Assembly: GCA_026708385.1 (NCBI GenBank)
Contig: JAPOVA010000039.1
Coordinates: 1-34,363, forward strand
DNA length: 34,363 nt
Origin: Simkaniaceae bacterium
GTDB taxonomy: Bacteria; Chlamydiota; Chlamydiia; Chlamydiales; Simkaniaceae
Direction of reading: 5' to 3'
Shown: piece by piece, positions 7,801 to 16,843 of the stretch
Layout of the letters: each line of letters opens with the position of its first letter
Numbering within the stretch: the first letter of the stretch is position 1
Notes under the pieces: generated by a model
What the model was told of the DNA's origin: nothing
Seen by the model: only the letters and a program-made list of their open reading frames with translations
Database searches by the model: none
Program-made: the position numbers and the translations under genes

Positions 7801-10800
7801 CATGGTCAACCTGTCGGGAGAGGTCGTGAGTGCGATCCAAAGGGGGATGGCTACCTTTGATTTACCGAAACCCGTGCGCGCCTCTTCCAACAGAGAGGGG
7901 GGAAGGGTGCCGGCGGAGGAGGGAGGGACGAGACGACGTAAAAAGGTCACTTGCTCCCGTCTCAGGTGTAACCCCATAACGTGTTCGAATACGAGAAGTG
8001 CCCTCTCCTCATGCGGCACATAGGACGGTTCGTGTCGTAAAATCGATGCCGCCTCCTCAAGCCGACCCGCATGCAATGCTTCCCTCGCTTTCGTCAAACG
8101 ACGCTTCTCGTTTTCCAGAAGAAGGTACTCCCCGATTCTCTCCTTCAACCTCCGGATCTCATCCGATGTCAACGAGGGGTTACTCCGCCGTATGCGTTCG
8201 TCGTCTCCCCTGCCGAAAGCGATGATCAATTCATCCAAAGAAAGGGGGACGAGTATGTTGCCCCGTACATAACCCTGCATCTCCTCGGGATAGGTAGAGC
8301 TGAGGGCCATGATGTTCCCCCTCTCTTCATCCGAACGGTACTGCTTATCGGCGATTCTTCGTCCGATCTCTCCCTTCAGTTCGTCTGCTCGCTCGGGTAG
8401 GACGGTGAAGATTTCCTGCGCTCGGAGATCACGAGCCCGCTCTTCTATTGCCTCGGCCCCTCTGATCAACCTCCCCACCTCTTCATGTAAGCAAGGTTCG
8501 CTTCGGGAATCCTCCTCACACTCCTTTCGGAGGTGTTCTCTGATTTCCGATGCGATTCTCCGTTCCTCGCTCTTGTCCGAGAGGGTCATGTGCATTCCCG
8601 GTAAACCTTCGGCGAGAGGGGGGCGGTGTAAGCCGAATTCGACCTCTTGTCCTTGTGGAGGAGAGCCCTTCTCCTCCGTGCCGGAAGGGGCTTTGAGGAA
8701 GGGACTTGCCGGATCCGCCTCTTCCTCGCGGTGTGGTCGCGGCTCGATGAGAGAAATCCATAGTCGGATCACGACACACTTGACAAGGGCAACGATCAAC
8801 CGGACCCACCATAGTCTGTGTGTGGGTTTACATCGCTCCCACATGTGACTAAACATGGTCAACCTTTGGGCACCGGAGCACTTCTTGATGGATTCCACGG
8901 TAGGAAATCGATCCGGATTACGTGATACGGCCTCCAGGATCGTTGCGGCCGTACGGATACCCCCCTTCGCGTGGGCGGAACTTCCGGCGAGAAAGGCAAT
9001 CTCTTTCCGCATCGCATCCTCCTTGGAGGCGTGACGGGCAACAGCGTAGTAACTCAAGAATTCGGAGGCCAAAGCAGAGGGCCGGAGTGCGTTGGTAGTC
9101 TTCGGAGGTCCGCTCGGATTCTTCAAATTCAGATCACGTACCCCTTCCCCCGTGCTCATCGATTCTTTTTCGGCCACCACGAATACGTCGACGATATCCT
9201 CCGTCAACCGGTCGATCCACGTTTTGCGTGTCCATTGCTCGGCAGAAGCTCTTTCCTCGGCCGTCAGGATAAGGGGGAAAACATTGTTCGCCTGCATATG
9301 GTAGCTACGTAGATCCCGTGTCAAAAGGCGTATCACCCTCTCTTTCTCGGTACGGTCGATGAAGGAGGCGGTAGCGGGATCGTCGAGGATGAGGAGGATG
9401 ATTCGGATTCTCAACGCTACGCTCTGCGGATTCCGGTCACGTGGAAAAGGTCGATTCTCCAGAGCAATCATCGCTATTTTGTGTGCGATACCTCGGGACG
9501 GGTCTTTCGGAACGGGCACTCCGTCGATAGCGTCATACAACAATCGGGCCGCCTCTCTATTCAGAGGATAGGCGTTCCCTTTGAGCAAAGTAAGTAATCG
9601 GTCGGCTCTTGCAAAATTTCTAACCCGTAAGGCCAACAGGAGGGCGTAGGTAATTTCCTCGGGTCGTACGTTCGACGGATCGATCTCTCCCTTTTCGTCT
9701 AAGTGATAGACGAAAAGAGAAGAACCCTCCCCCTCGCACTCTACGACGGGGGGGTCGAATAACGATGGGGAGTGATCGAGCACTTTGAGGGGTCTATCCG
9801 GTACGTAGACGATACGATCCCCCTCTTCATTCCTTAAGAGAAGGTAGTGGGTAGCCGGTTCGAAGAGAGGGCATGTCGGATCCTCATCCAAAAAGTAGCC
9901 GGGATGAGTATCGCTCATCCATCTCCCTCCGATGAGGTTGAAAGAGCACTCTCGATTCCGGTATTCAACCGATACGATTTTCCCTTCCCCGTTTCTCCAC
10001 AGGAACAGATCCTCCGGTGAGGCGATTCTCGCAAAAAACGCACCTTGTTCTCCGGTATGGGCACTCCCTCGAACGAGAAATTGCCCTGTCGGGCGTCCGC
10101 TGTCCAATCTTTCGAAACGGGTACCGTCGTAGGTATAATCGGGCACTCTTTTCCCTTGGCGAAAGAAGAGATAGCGTTTCTTATCGGCGTCGTCGGATTG
10201 CAACACGTAGCAATCGAGACGTTTTACATCGAGTATCGGATCTCGCTGTGTCAACGTACATTTTCGGTAGACACCCGCAAAGGGGTAAGTATCGATAACT
10301 CGGATTTCGGATCGGGGTGCGACCCGCTTCGGTCTATGCGACGCGTGGAACGCGTACCCGTAGAGGGTGTCGCCCCGCTCTTGCGGATTTTCCGAACAGA
10401 CAAAGGTGTGCACCTCCGTCAGTAAACGGGTAAACTCCTCACCTTTCGACGTGCGTTCGAAGTAGGTTGCCAGTTGCAGAAGGACACTTCCCGTTTCGTC
10501 CGCATATGTTTCGCTCCGTAGCAAGCGACCGGCTCTTTCCACGAAATCGGCATAGGCTTCCCCCTTTGCCTCTTCGTATCCTTCCGTCCTCATAAAATAG
10601 GCCAAGGCCAACCCCTCTACGTACAGGAAAAACCGGGTCTGATCGAGCAGGCCTTGGTTGGCGGCCTGTCTTCCCCTCTCCTTTGCGAACGCGATGAGGC
10701 GGATCAACTGTCCGGGATCGTGATGCACCGCTCGCAAAAGGAGGTGACATCTCTTGGTTTCACAACGCCCTTCACCCTGTTTTCGCATATGGAAGGTTTG

Positions 10801-13275
10801 CGTAAGAAGGGCTACGAGGACGCTCCGGAACGAGGGATCTTCCAAGGATTGAGGAAAGCGGTTGAAATGCATGATGATCGTATCGATGGCGAGCGTTTTT
10901 TCCGCCGTGCAGTTCCAAAGACCCTCGATTTCTGCCCGAGATAGGGTTCTTCCGTTGACTTCAACAGCTTGACCGTGAAGAAGGTGTGCGTTTTCTCCCG
11001 CCTTCTCGTGTTTTTGCAGAAGTTTGGTACGCAATGCTTCCGGCATCTCTTCCGGAAGGGATTCCTCGGGTTGTCTTTTGCTGAGTACCCATCTCAGAGG
11101 GTTCACTCCGTCTTCGGTTTGCAGTCCGGGATAGGTAGCGAGGAAGGGGTGCTTATCGACTCGTCCCGAGACCAGACTTTCTTTGAACATGACATGCGAC
11201 CCGCGATGGAAACTTTTCTGTAACTCGGGTAACAGAGTAGGGTACGCCCTATTCGTACCGTGAAACAGGACGAAGAAGTTGCTCCACAACAGATCGAGAC
11301 GTTGCAAGTCGCCTAACTGCTCGATTTCTCGTATCCCCGAACCCGCAACGTGCAATCTACCCCACGCCCACATGGTCATGGCGGTGATATCGGTTCCGAT
11401 ATCCCGTCCGCCGAATCCGTTCCTCAGTCGGTACGTACGCCATTCCGTGAACTGCTTCTCGGCTTCGAGGTTATCGGTCAAAGTCTCTCTGAGATACGCT
11501 ATGTGAGGCGCTTCGATGTCGATTCTCTTATCATGAATCGAGGAGAAAGTGTTGTCGGTAAGGAGCTCTCCCTCCCCTCCCTCGTATCCGGTTAGAGAAT
11601 CCAAATACCGGGCCGCCTCCATAAACCGAGGGACGATATCGGGATGAGTAGGTCTGAACAAATCCAATCGTGACGACTTGGACACATTTTGCATGCGCAT
11701 TACGTAAAAATCACAGACGCGCGATCCGTGTTTGTGTTTTTTCAAGATGGGTAACAGACGTTTCAGACGAATCATGTCGACGATAAAGATCAACGCCGCT
11801 TCGTTGGGATCGATCCGGCCCTCCCGTTTGTGAAAGTCCTCTCTCACCGCACAAAGAGCGTCGAATAGTTCTTTTCCTTCAGGATTCGTCCAGATAGCGT
11901 CTTCGAAAGGAGGTATTTCCGCAAGGGCATATCTGAAAAAGGAGGCTCGTTGCTCTTCGTTCGTATTGCCCTCGTAGTATCGTTGAAGCCTCCGAAGGGG
12001 GTCGACCGTGGGTAGTTCCTTTGCAGTCGGTGGTGTTGGTAGGGCCGGTTCTCTACCGATGGATACCGGCTGATCGGCTTCCGGATCTTCAAACGGTTTC
12101 GACAGAGGAAAAGGGAGATTCCGTCCGGGCCGCCCCTCTACTGCGCGCCTTTCCTCGGTCATCTCGATCAGTCGTACCTCCTCATGCAATGCGGGGACAC
12201 GTGTCTTCCGTTCTTTTTCGTATTTTATGATGCGTCGGGAGAGGTGAGCAATAGCCGACTTGACAAGACATCGATCGGCATGGGGATCCTCCGCATATTT
12301 TCGCAAGGTGTCGGCGGCGAGAGCGAGGAGAAAAAACTTCGTCTCTCTATCCGGAAGAAGGTCCTCAAGTACCGTCTTGAACCCTGAGAAAACGCAGGAA
12401 TCCTCGTATTGTGGTTTATATTCCTTTCCGTGGGGTTTACCCTTCCCCCCGGGCCATTCGGGGAGTACCGTGCCGTAGAAATCCTTGCCGGAAGGATTCT
12501 CTGCTCCCGATTTTTCCACATCGAGGAGCAATCGCCAGAAGGAGTGCTCCTTGAGTCTGTCCGAGGGGCAAGGGCGCAGAGTTCGCTTAGCAAAAATCCG
12601 TTCCCTTCCATGAATATCCCTGTGCGTTCCCCCGTTTCCTCCTCCTCGATCGATCACTTCGGCCGATACCATTCCTCTGCACCATCGGAAGGAGATGAAG
12701 ACACAATGCCCGGGGGGGGCTCCGGCATACCCGGAGATGACGGTAATCTTTTTTTGTTCTCGGAGAAGTCGTAGGAACCGGATACCGAACATCCGCGAAT
12801 CGTCCCCGCACAACCTCTTCAATTGCTCTACTTGCAGTGTGTCGGACAGTTCTCTGTCCAGTTTGGTAAGGCTTTGTTCGGAAATCTTCGCCCCTTCCTT
12901 CCGCTCTCGCATGTCGCAGATGAACCGGCGTATGTAGGCGATCATCTCTTCGGGGGTGGCAGTGTGGTTCAACAGGCTACCCGTACAATCCCCGTGCACC
13001 AAGGCAAACATGGATTGCAAATCGGCGCGTTTCGCCCCCTCTGCGAGGGGCATTTCCTGTCCGGTGTGTCGGGAGAGCTCTTCTTCCGACGGGTCGGATG
13101 AGGAGGTCGCGGCAAAGCAACGTCTGTGTACGGCGCCGAACAGGAGAGAAGGAACGTATGTGAATAGTCGAGCAATCTTACCGGCCGTGACGACCATTGC
13201 CGATTTTTTTTGAAAGCCTTCATGCAAATCACTCGAACGGCTTCCGGCTCCTCTCAAAGATGTTGTCGCAGGCAT
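4816..13275 (-). CDS. Giant DUF3638/DUF3645-type SF2 helicase-like protein
   Basis: One open frame encodes 2819 residues. In the C-terminal half, motifs appear in SF2 order: a Walker A-like TGFGKSK with Lys near 1805, a Walker B-like MDESSEAL near 1935, NCTVQANL near 2106, GASGTLTRN near 2217, a motif-V-like FYGQDAAIGLDIDL near 2352, and QGVGRLRGLRSG near 2386 resembling motif VI. This arrangement matches the DUF3638-DUF3645 proteins of Chlamydiae and eukaryotes. The N-terminal region includes GHCVFISF...GGTHRDIHGRE near 185-225, which could be an enzymatic or binding domain. The middle (about 400-1480) is helical and repeat-like, and residues 1485-1510 are hydrophobic but contain Arg and Lys. 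The true role is unknown; helicase-like ATPase activity is inferred. The ATG at 13275 lacks a strong Shine-Dalgarno, so the start is uncertain; ATG 13197 is an alternative. The 3' end overlaps the convergent small gene by 79 bases. Confidence 0.82.
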   Translation of the reverse strand: MPATTSLRGAGSRSSDLHEGFQKKSAMVVTAGKIARLFTYVPSLLFGAVHRRCFAATSSSDPSEEELSRHTGQEMPLAEGAKRADLQSMFALVHGDCTGSLLNHTATPEEMIAYIRRFICDMRERKEGAKISEQSLTKLDRELSDTLQVEQLKRLCGDDSRMFGIRFLRLLREQKKITVISGYAGAPPGHCVFISFRWCRGMVSAEVIDRGGGNGGTHRDIHGRERIFAKRTLRPCPSDRLKEHSFWRLLLDVEKSGAENPSGKDFYGTVLPEWPGGKGKPHGKEYKPQYEDSCVFSGFKTVLEDLLPDRETKFFLLALAADTLRKYAEDPHADRCLVKSAIAHLSRRIIKYEKERKTRVPALHEEVRLIEMTEERRAVEGRPGRNLPFPLSKPFEDPEADQPVSIGREPALPTPPTAKELPTVDPLRRLQRYYEGNTNEEQRASFFRYALAEIPPFEDAIWTNPEGKELFDALCAVREDFHKREGRIDPNEAALIFIVDMIRLKRLLPILKKHKHGSRVCDFYVMRMQNVSKSSRLDLFRPTHPDIVPRFMEAARYLDSLTGYEGGEGELLTDNTFSSIHDKRIDIEAPHIAYLRETLTDNLEAEKQFTEWRTYRLRNGFGGRDIGTDITAMTMWAWGRLHVAGSGIREIEQLGDLQRLDLLWSNFFVLFHGTNRAYPTLLPELQKSFHRGSHVMFKESLVSGRVDKHPFLATYPGLQTEDGVNPLRWVLSKRQPEESLPEEMPEALRTKLLQKHEKAGENAHLLHGQAVEVNGRTLSRAEIEGLWNCTAEKTLAIDTIIMHFNRFPQSLEDPSFRSVLVALLTQTFHMRKQGEGRCETKRCHLLLRAVHHDPGQLIRLIAFAKERGRQAANQGLLDQTRFFLYVEGLALAYFMRTEGYEEAKGEAYADFVERAGRLLRSETYADETGSVLLQLATYFERTSKGEEFTRLLTEVHTFVCSENPQERGDTLYGYAFHASHRPKRVAPRSEIRVIDTYPFAGVYRKCTLTQRDPILDVKRLDCYVLQSDDADKKRYLFFRQGKRVPDYTYDGTRFERLDSGRPTGQFLVRGSAHTGEQGAFFARIASPEDLFLWRNGEGKIVSVEYRNRECSFNLIGGRWMSDTHPGYFLDEDPTCPLFEPATHYLLLRNEEGDRIVYVPDRPLKVLDHSPSLFDPPVVECEGEGSSLFVYHLDEKGEIDPSNVRPEEITYALLLALRVRNFARADRLLTLLKGNAYPLNREAARLLYDAIDGVPVPKDPSRGIAHKIAMIALENRPFPRDRNPQSVALRIRIILLILDDPATASFIDRTEKERVIRLLTRDLRSYHMQANNVFPLILTAEERASAEQWTRKTWIDRLTEDIVDVFVVAEKESMSTGEGVRDLNLKNPSGPPKTTNALRPSALASEFLSYYAVARHASKEDAMRKEIAFLAGSSAHAKGGIRTAATILEAVSRNPDRFPTVESIKKCSGAQRLTMFSHMWERCKPTHRLWWVRLIVALVKCVVIRLWISLIEPRPHREEEADPASPFLKAPSGTEEKGSPPQGQEVEFGLHRPPLAEGLPGMHMTLSDKSEERRIASEIREHLRKECEEDSRSEPCLHEEVGRLIRGAEAIEERARDLRAQEIFTVLPERADELKGEIGRRIADKQYRSDEERGNIMALSSTYPEEMQGYVRGNILVPLSLDELIIAFGRGDDERIRRSNPSLTSDEIRRLKERIGEYLLLENEKRRLTKAREALHAGRLEEAASILRHEPSYVPHEERALLVFEHVMGLHLRREQVTFLRRLVPPSSAGTLPPSLLEEARTGFGKSKVAIPLWIALTTSPDRLTMLTVPQALLEETRKQMSHILGKAFDQSIRVIRFAREDLHDVSKLRTLRLRLEEARNEGKAVLLSVGTLHGISVLMHKEAIAREGTDRALSQEHMEEMDRIRVLLARASNFMDESSEALYVGFSYDYAFGDKCALTDDYIEDATTIYELLLSDEVLQQFSPDFLTNGKEGKPLSAEVYREELLPLLVKRVLDRLEVPEEYREGAEKSLLGGYDEMLCDPYFKTLTPAALKRFAVLREQLTAHLPASLSMRWNERYVLGEKRIAYPAKYGVRVPEAQFSSVGLVLNCTVQANLRNRFTQEDLEAFLEEVRALSLREKESELPFNPIYAALQRFTGHTYPNPNMNGQEKATLLRTINDNSLHRLVFTSAFILPKFRYSPETLTSYPQLLVDRFGSFQGASGTLTRNMPDALPLRFDETASFANLIPLWRDAQDRVYAVSDAKGIDLVDELFSKYGEGHNVLIDVAGYLRDISSGEEIARAILERTDKRNPPIDGVEYMEKETGRRLILKRYADKPVLRELCPMEKDRVFTFYGQDAAIGLDIDLADNSRALVTVGRHTGKNFFLQGVGRLRGLRSGMSASFILANEDMKEVKKTLGIDAREALSFKDLFVHLVRKEAERQGNEALDVLEREWLAEIETLFLEGTRHLSRTIRGQLFRMLKPLFCETAFVHPVRKLRVAQEVCTAEEVINRKRMAMLTKLRSCISSSYTLSSIYGSYILRSMYDMEKLEESMNKKVKREWMRSRYLCDSGCTRRMAVAEAESERETERETECFVSENSEAFTPAVPLPFPTAEKPYTDIDSYTPLKTYISKGGLFCSPNFSRISEEGEQGDDKIKGAYYFLLIRTRPDDGSSEEDSYEMVLLDHHDAGHIKREMDKGGVTRDPRKDYYLCSSDKMAVLGYEGTPLEREPATIDRVKRLMIDARPRTKHLTYDRQEVKMIGESENAEAFLDFLREHFASTSPEAAGEIERCRKRVQDSSGSNESMNRRNVSEAFFRSEVG

Positions 13276-14052
13276 ACTCGCACGCTTTTTTTAACACAAT
13301 CGACAAATGGCCCATATTGTATACTAATCAGAACATTATTGTCTCGATTTATATTCGGAAAGTGCGGAATCGCATAGGTAAAATTTGATTCTCCGATCGG
13401 ATGACCACGTCAAATACGGATGCTTTCCTCTCCTTTCGGGAGAGTAGGGATAAGAAAGATCGGAACACACGGTACGGACCGCAAACGAAAGCAAATAACC
13501 TCCCCCCCTCCCCTCGGAACCCGAGAAGGGAAAGAGGGGGTCGAATATATCGTGTTTTTTTTGAGTCGTTTCGGTCGAAACGAAAAAGCATCCGATCCGG
13601 ATGACGTGCCCGGATGAGGTGCCCCGTCCCCGAATCCGACCCTGTTCAAATATATCTTACGTGCTTTTATTATCCGCTTTGAGACCGCGCAACGGTCGAT
13701 TCCCTCCCTCCGATTTCCGAGTGCACCGTTCCACGGTTTTGTAGGTGTTGAGCAGACGGTATCGGACGATCCGGCTCGGAGATACACGGATGAAATCCGA
13801 TCTTGTGTACGATAGTGGTTATCATCTTGCCGGGTGAGACTTACCGACGGAGGGATCGTGCCCCCCTCCAAAAGGGCGCACATGCTCGAAAAGCCGTGAC
13901 CATCGAGCAGATTCGATCTCGAAGTTCTCCGTGATCGCGTAGGAGTCCGACCCTCCTTGTCTACTCTCGGGTGTTCGCCGGATACCGTGCTACCCGAGAC
14001 GTGACGTGCACATCTTTGAAGAAACGATGGCGAACGGAAGGGCCTATCTTTG
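13276..14052. other. 777-bp gene-poor gap
   Basis: No convincing protein gene is seen. The first 120 bases are AT-rich and must hold the promoter of the giant gene; TATACAAT-like sequence around 13315-13325 on the minus strand is a possible -10, without a good -35. Around 13504-13540 there is a GC-rich hairpin, and at 13566-13583 a perfect 8-bp inverted repeat with a two-base centre. The 218-codon minus-strand frame across the gap has Arg/Ser/Pro-rich composition without domain-like patterning and looks spurious. Confidence 0.5.
13504..13540. other. GC-rich imperfect hairpin, possible RNA structure
   Basis: Left arm 13504-13517 (CCCCCT, CCC, CTCGG) pairs with right-arm blocks CCGAG 13521-13525, GGG 13528-13530 and AGGGGG 13535-13540, around an AAC loop. 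That gives 14 pairs with two small bulges on the right side. A run of T lies about 15 bases further along the plus strand, too far for a standard terminator. It may belong to an untranslated RNA or be chance in GC-rich sequence. Confidence 0.25.
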
Positions 14053-15900
14053 TCACCGACTGCCACGGTAAATACAGACGGAACAGGAAACGTGTCCGCA
14101 CACCCTTTCGAATACCCTTCCGAAACTCACTCCCGCTCCCATGACAAGGAGATCGTGTCCCCCCTGCTCTACTACGTCGATGATCGCTCCCTCTATCGAT
14201 CGGGCTCGAATCGTCCGTAACCGGACGGTGATACCGAATTCTCTTGCGATCGCTTCGGCTCTCTTCAAAACCGCTTCTCCCACCTCTTCCGACGCATAGG
14301 AAGAGGTCAACGATAGGGAAAAAGGAACCTCGATCACGTATAGAGCAGTCACCTCCGCACCGTGCCTTTTTGCAATCTCGCACGCCATCTGCACCGTCAA
14401 TGTCTCCTTGCCACCCCGCGTGGGCACCAAAATGTGCCGGTAGGCCGCTCTCGTATATTCCGGGATCGGGATATTTTCGATCTTTACCCTGCTCATGGGG
14501 TGTAGCTCTTGGTTTTTCCGATAGAATAGGTACAGGGCAAGGCCGACCCCCATCCATATGATGCCGAGATAGCGACCCTCCGGTTTCGAAATCACGACCA
14601 GTGTCCACGCTCCGAAAGTTACGATACCGCCGATGATGGCCGTAAGGGGGAGAAGTTTCCCCCTCACCCGGATATTCCCGGGAGAGGTAAAGGATCGCAC
14701 CGTACCTCTGCTACGAATACGAAGCATGACCAGGGAAAGATGGGTCATAAAAAAGGCAAGCATGGCACCGAAATTGTAGAGATCGGCAAGAAAAGAGAGC
14801 TTACCCCGACTCGCGAGAACGATGCAGATTGCTAAAAGGGAAAAGAGGGCCAAGGTAATATAGGGGGTTCCGAATGTGGGATGCATCCGGTAAAAGCACC
14901 GGGGGATTTGGTAGTTTTCTCCCATCTTGCAGGCTAACCGGGAGGCACCGATCAAACCGGCATTCGAAGCGACGAATAAGATGACCGCTCCCAAGATACC
15001 TACCCAAGGCCCCAATACCTTTCCCCCGAAAGGGAGGGCACTTACGATACCCGCGATGGGGTTTTCGGCATACGTCGTACCGAGAACCTCCGGTGTGACG
15101 GCGGCCAGGGCAATGACCGAAGTTCCCAAGTAGACGATCAGCAGAATACCCATCGCCAATAAGATCGCCCTCGGTACCGTCCGAGCCGGTTTCTTCACTT
15201 CACCGCTGAGTTGCGCCATCGATTCGATTCCCGTATAGGCGACCATCGCCATGGTCGTTCCCTTCCAAAATTCCCTCCATGAAGGAGACCAAGGAGAATG
15301 CGGAACGTTGATACGCATTTTCGCAAACAGATCGGATCCTCGCACGAGACAGAATGCACCGATCAAGATGATGGCAAACTGTGTGCAGAGCGTGAAGATC
15401 GTAAGCAATCGACTCATCTTCGCCGACCCCTTTGTCCCGCGCAGGTTGATCACGAAGAGAAAGGCGATCAGACATACGGTACACCCGAGTTTCCATTCCG
15501 TTTTCTTTAGAGAGGCGAGAAAAAAGGAGAGATAAGGGGCAACGGAACAGGAAGAAATCGCGATCGTGACGATAAAGTCCAAGAGGAGTGCCCAACCCGC
15601 GACGAACGAAACCAGATCATTGAACGCACGGCGCGTGTAGGTGAGCGAACCACCCGTTTCCTTCACCATGGAGGAAAGCTCCGCATAAGAAAAGGCAGTA
15701 CAGGCAAAGACCATCCCGGCGAGCAACAAGGAGAGGGGCGCGGCTCCCAGAGAGAACATGACCGTGATCCCCAGTGCATAGTAGATCGATGACCCCAAAT
15801 CACCATATCCTACGGCAAAGAGATCGCCCAAGGAGAGCACTCTCTTGAGAGAACCTCGATCAATTTGACTACGTGATGGCCTTTTTTCCGTCTCTCTCAT
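14053..15900 (-). CDS. APC-family amino-acid permease fused to a universal stress domain
   Basis: The 615-residue protein has a polytopic N-terminal part (about residues 20-465, roughly 12 hydrophobic helices). It opens with the APC-type signature LGDLFAVGYGDLGSSIYYALG and has YTGIESMAQLSGEVKKPARTVP near 225-250. A cytosolic universal stress (UspA) domain follows from about residue 486 (YRHILVPTRGG) and ends with LLVMGAGVSFGRVFERVCGHV. In ATP-binding Usp proteins this segment is G-x2-G-x9-G-(S/T); here the final Ser/Thr is replaced. It likely imports amino acids across the inner membrane, with the Usp domain sensing nucleotides or stress. The start ATG has AGAGG six bases upstream of it in GAGGTAAGGG. 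It lies nine bases downstream of ispH on the same strand, so the two are probably co-transcribed. Confidence 0.85.
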   Translation of the reverse strand: MRETEKRPSRSQIDRGSLKRVLSLGDLFAVGYGDLGSSIYYALGITVMFSLGAAPLSLLLAGMVFACTAFSYAELSSMVKETGGSLTYTRRAFNDLVSFVAGWALLLDFIVTIAISSCSVAPYLSFFLASLKKTEWKLGCTVCLIAFLFVINLRGTKGSAKMSRLLTIFTLCTQFAIILIGAFCLVRGSDLFAKMRINVPHSPWSPSWREFWKGTTMAMVAYTGIESMAQLSGEVKKPARTVPRAILLAMGILLIVYLGTSVIALAAVTPEVLGTTYAENPIAGIVSALPFGGKVLGPWVGILGAVILFVASNAGLIGASRLACKMGENYQIPRCFYRMHPTFGTPYITLALFSLLAICIVLASRGKLSFLADLYNFGAMLAFFMTHLSLVMLRIRSRGTVRSFTSPGNIRVRGKLLPLTAIIGGIVTFGAWTLVVISKPEGRYLGIIWMGVGLALYLFYRKNQELHPMSRVKIENIPIPEYTRAAYRHILVPTRGGKETLTVQMACEIAKRHGAEVTALYVIEVPFSLSLTSSYASEEVGEAVLKRAEAIAREFGITVRLRTIRARSIEGAIIDVVEQGGHDLLVMGAGVSFGRVFERVCGHVSCSVCIYRGSR

Positions 15901-15909
15901 CCCTTACCT

Positions 15910-16833
15910 CTATGATCGCACCTCTTCGGGCAAGGAGAAAAAGACCTCTTCTTTTACATACTCCACCTCCTCCGTTTCCGTAACACCCAAGAGGCGTAAT
16001 CTTTCAATGCACCTCCTCGTGGCGCTCTCCGGTGTAGAGGCGCCGGAGGTAAGGCCGATCGTTTGCACCCCTTGCAACCAAGCGGGGTCGATATCATCCG
16101 GTGCATTGACGAGGTAGGAAGGAATGCCACGCCTTATGGCCGTTTCCCGTAGCCTATTGGAGTTGGAACTCATCTTATCTCCAACGACAAATACGACATC
16201 GACCCTGTCCGTGATCTTTCGCAACGCCATCTGCCTGTTGGTCGTCGCGTAGCAAATCGAAGAGGCAGGCAGAGTTTCGATGGCCGGATACTTAACTCGC
16301 AAAGCGTCGACGATTTCCTTCACATCATCCAAACTCAATGTGGTCTGTGTAAGGTAAAAGAGCTTTTGCTTTTGAGAAAATCGGAGAGTTTCGACATCCT
16401 CCACCTTCTCGACGATCGTCGTAGAGGAAGGAGCTTGGCCGAAGGTACCGATCGCTTCTACGTGACTCCTGTGGGCAATCAGGATAATCCGGTATCCCTT
16501 TGCGGCAAATCGTCTCGCTGCCGAGTGGACCCGGATGACGAGACCGCATGAGGCATCGATCTCGATGAGTCTTCGTTTCTTCGCAAGTGCCCTCACGGCG
16601 GGGGAGACGCCGTGAGCCGAGTAGACGATCCGAGAACCTTCGGGTACCTCCGTAAGGTCTTCCACGAAAATCGCCCCCTTTTTTTCCAAATCTTCGATCA
16701 CATGTCTGTTGTGTACGATGTAGTGCTTGACGTAGAGGGGTGCTCCCCACAACGCCAACCCCCTCTCCACGGTTTCAATAGCCCGCACGACACCTGCACA
16801 AAATCCGCGCGGTCCGGAAAACAGCAACTTCAT
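15910..16833 (-). CDS. ispH: 4-hydroxy-3-methylbut-2-enyl diphosphate reductase
   Basis: This 307-residue enzyme makes isopentenyl and dimethylallyl diphosphate from HMBPP in the last step of the MEP pathway. The three 4Fe-4S cysteines are at C12 (GFCAG), C96 (DASCGLV) and C194 (SSICYATTNRQ). Other family residues are also present: H41 in VHNRH, H74 in SAHGV, H124 and E126 in HRSHVE, TQTT near 163, SSNSNRL near 222, and LTSGASTPE near 261. The second cysteine motif is unusual, because the family norm is DATCPLVTKVH and here it reads DASCGLVIRVH. The chosen start is ATG 16833, with AAGGATG upstream; an in-frame ATG 39 bases further up would add a poorly conserved extension. It is divergent from the Pkn1-like gene, and the permease gene follows. 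Confidence 0.92.
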   Translation of the reverse strand: MKLLFSGPRGFCAGVVRAIETVERGLALWGAPLYVKHYIVHNRHVIEDLEKKGAIFVEDLTEVPEGSRIVYSAHGVSPAVRALAKKRRLIEIDASCGLVIRVHSAARRFAAKGYRIILIAHRSHVEAIGTFGQAPSSTTIVEKVEDVETLRFSQKQKLFYLTQTTLSLDDVKEIVDALRVKYPAIETLPASSICYATTNRQMALRKITDRVDVVFVVGDKMSSNSNRLRETAIRRGIPSYLVNAPDDIDPAWLQGVQTIGLTSGASTPESATRRCIERLRLLGVTETEEVEYVKEEVFFSLPEEVRS

Positions 16834-16843
16834 GGGATCATCC

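Noticed and set aside
13410-14066. A 218-codon minus-strand frame across the gap after the permease gene
   Set aside because: It is rich in Arg, Ser and Pro, has no hydrophobic core pattern or motif, overlaps the permease end, and has no convincing ribosome site. It is most likely a chance frame in GC-rich DNA.
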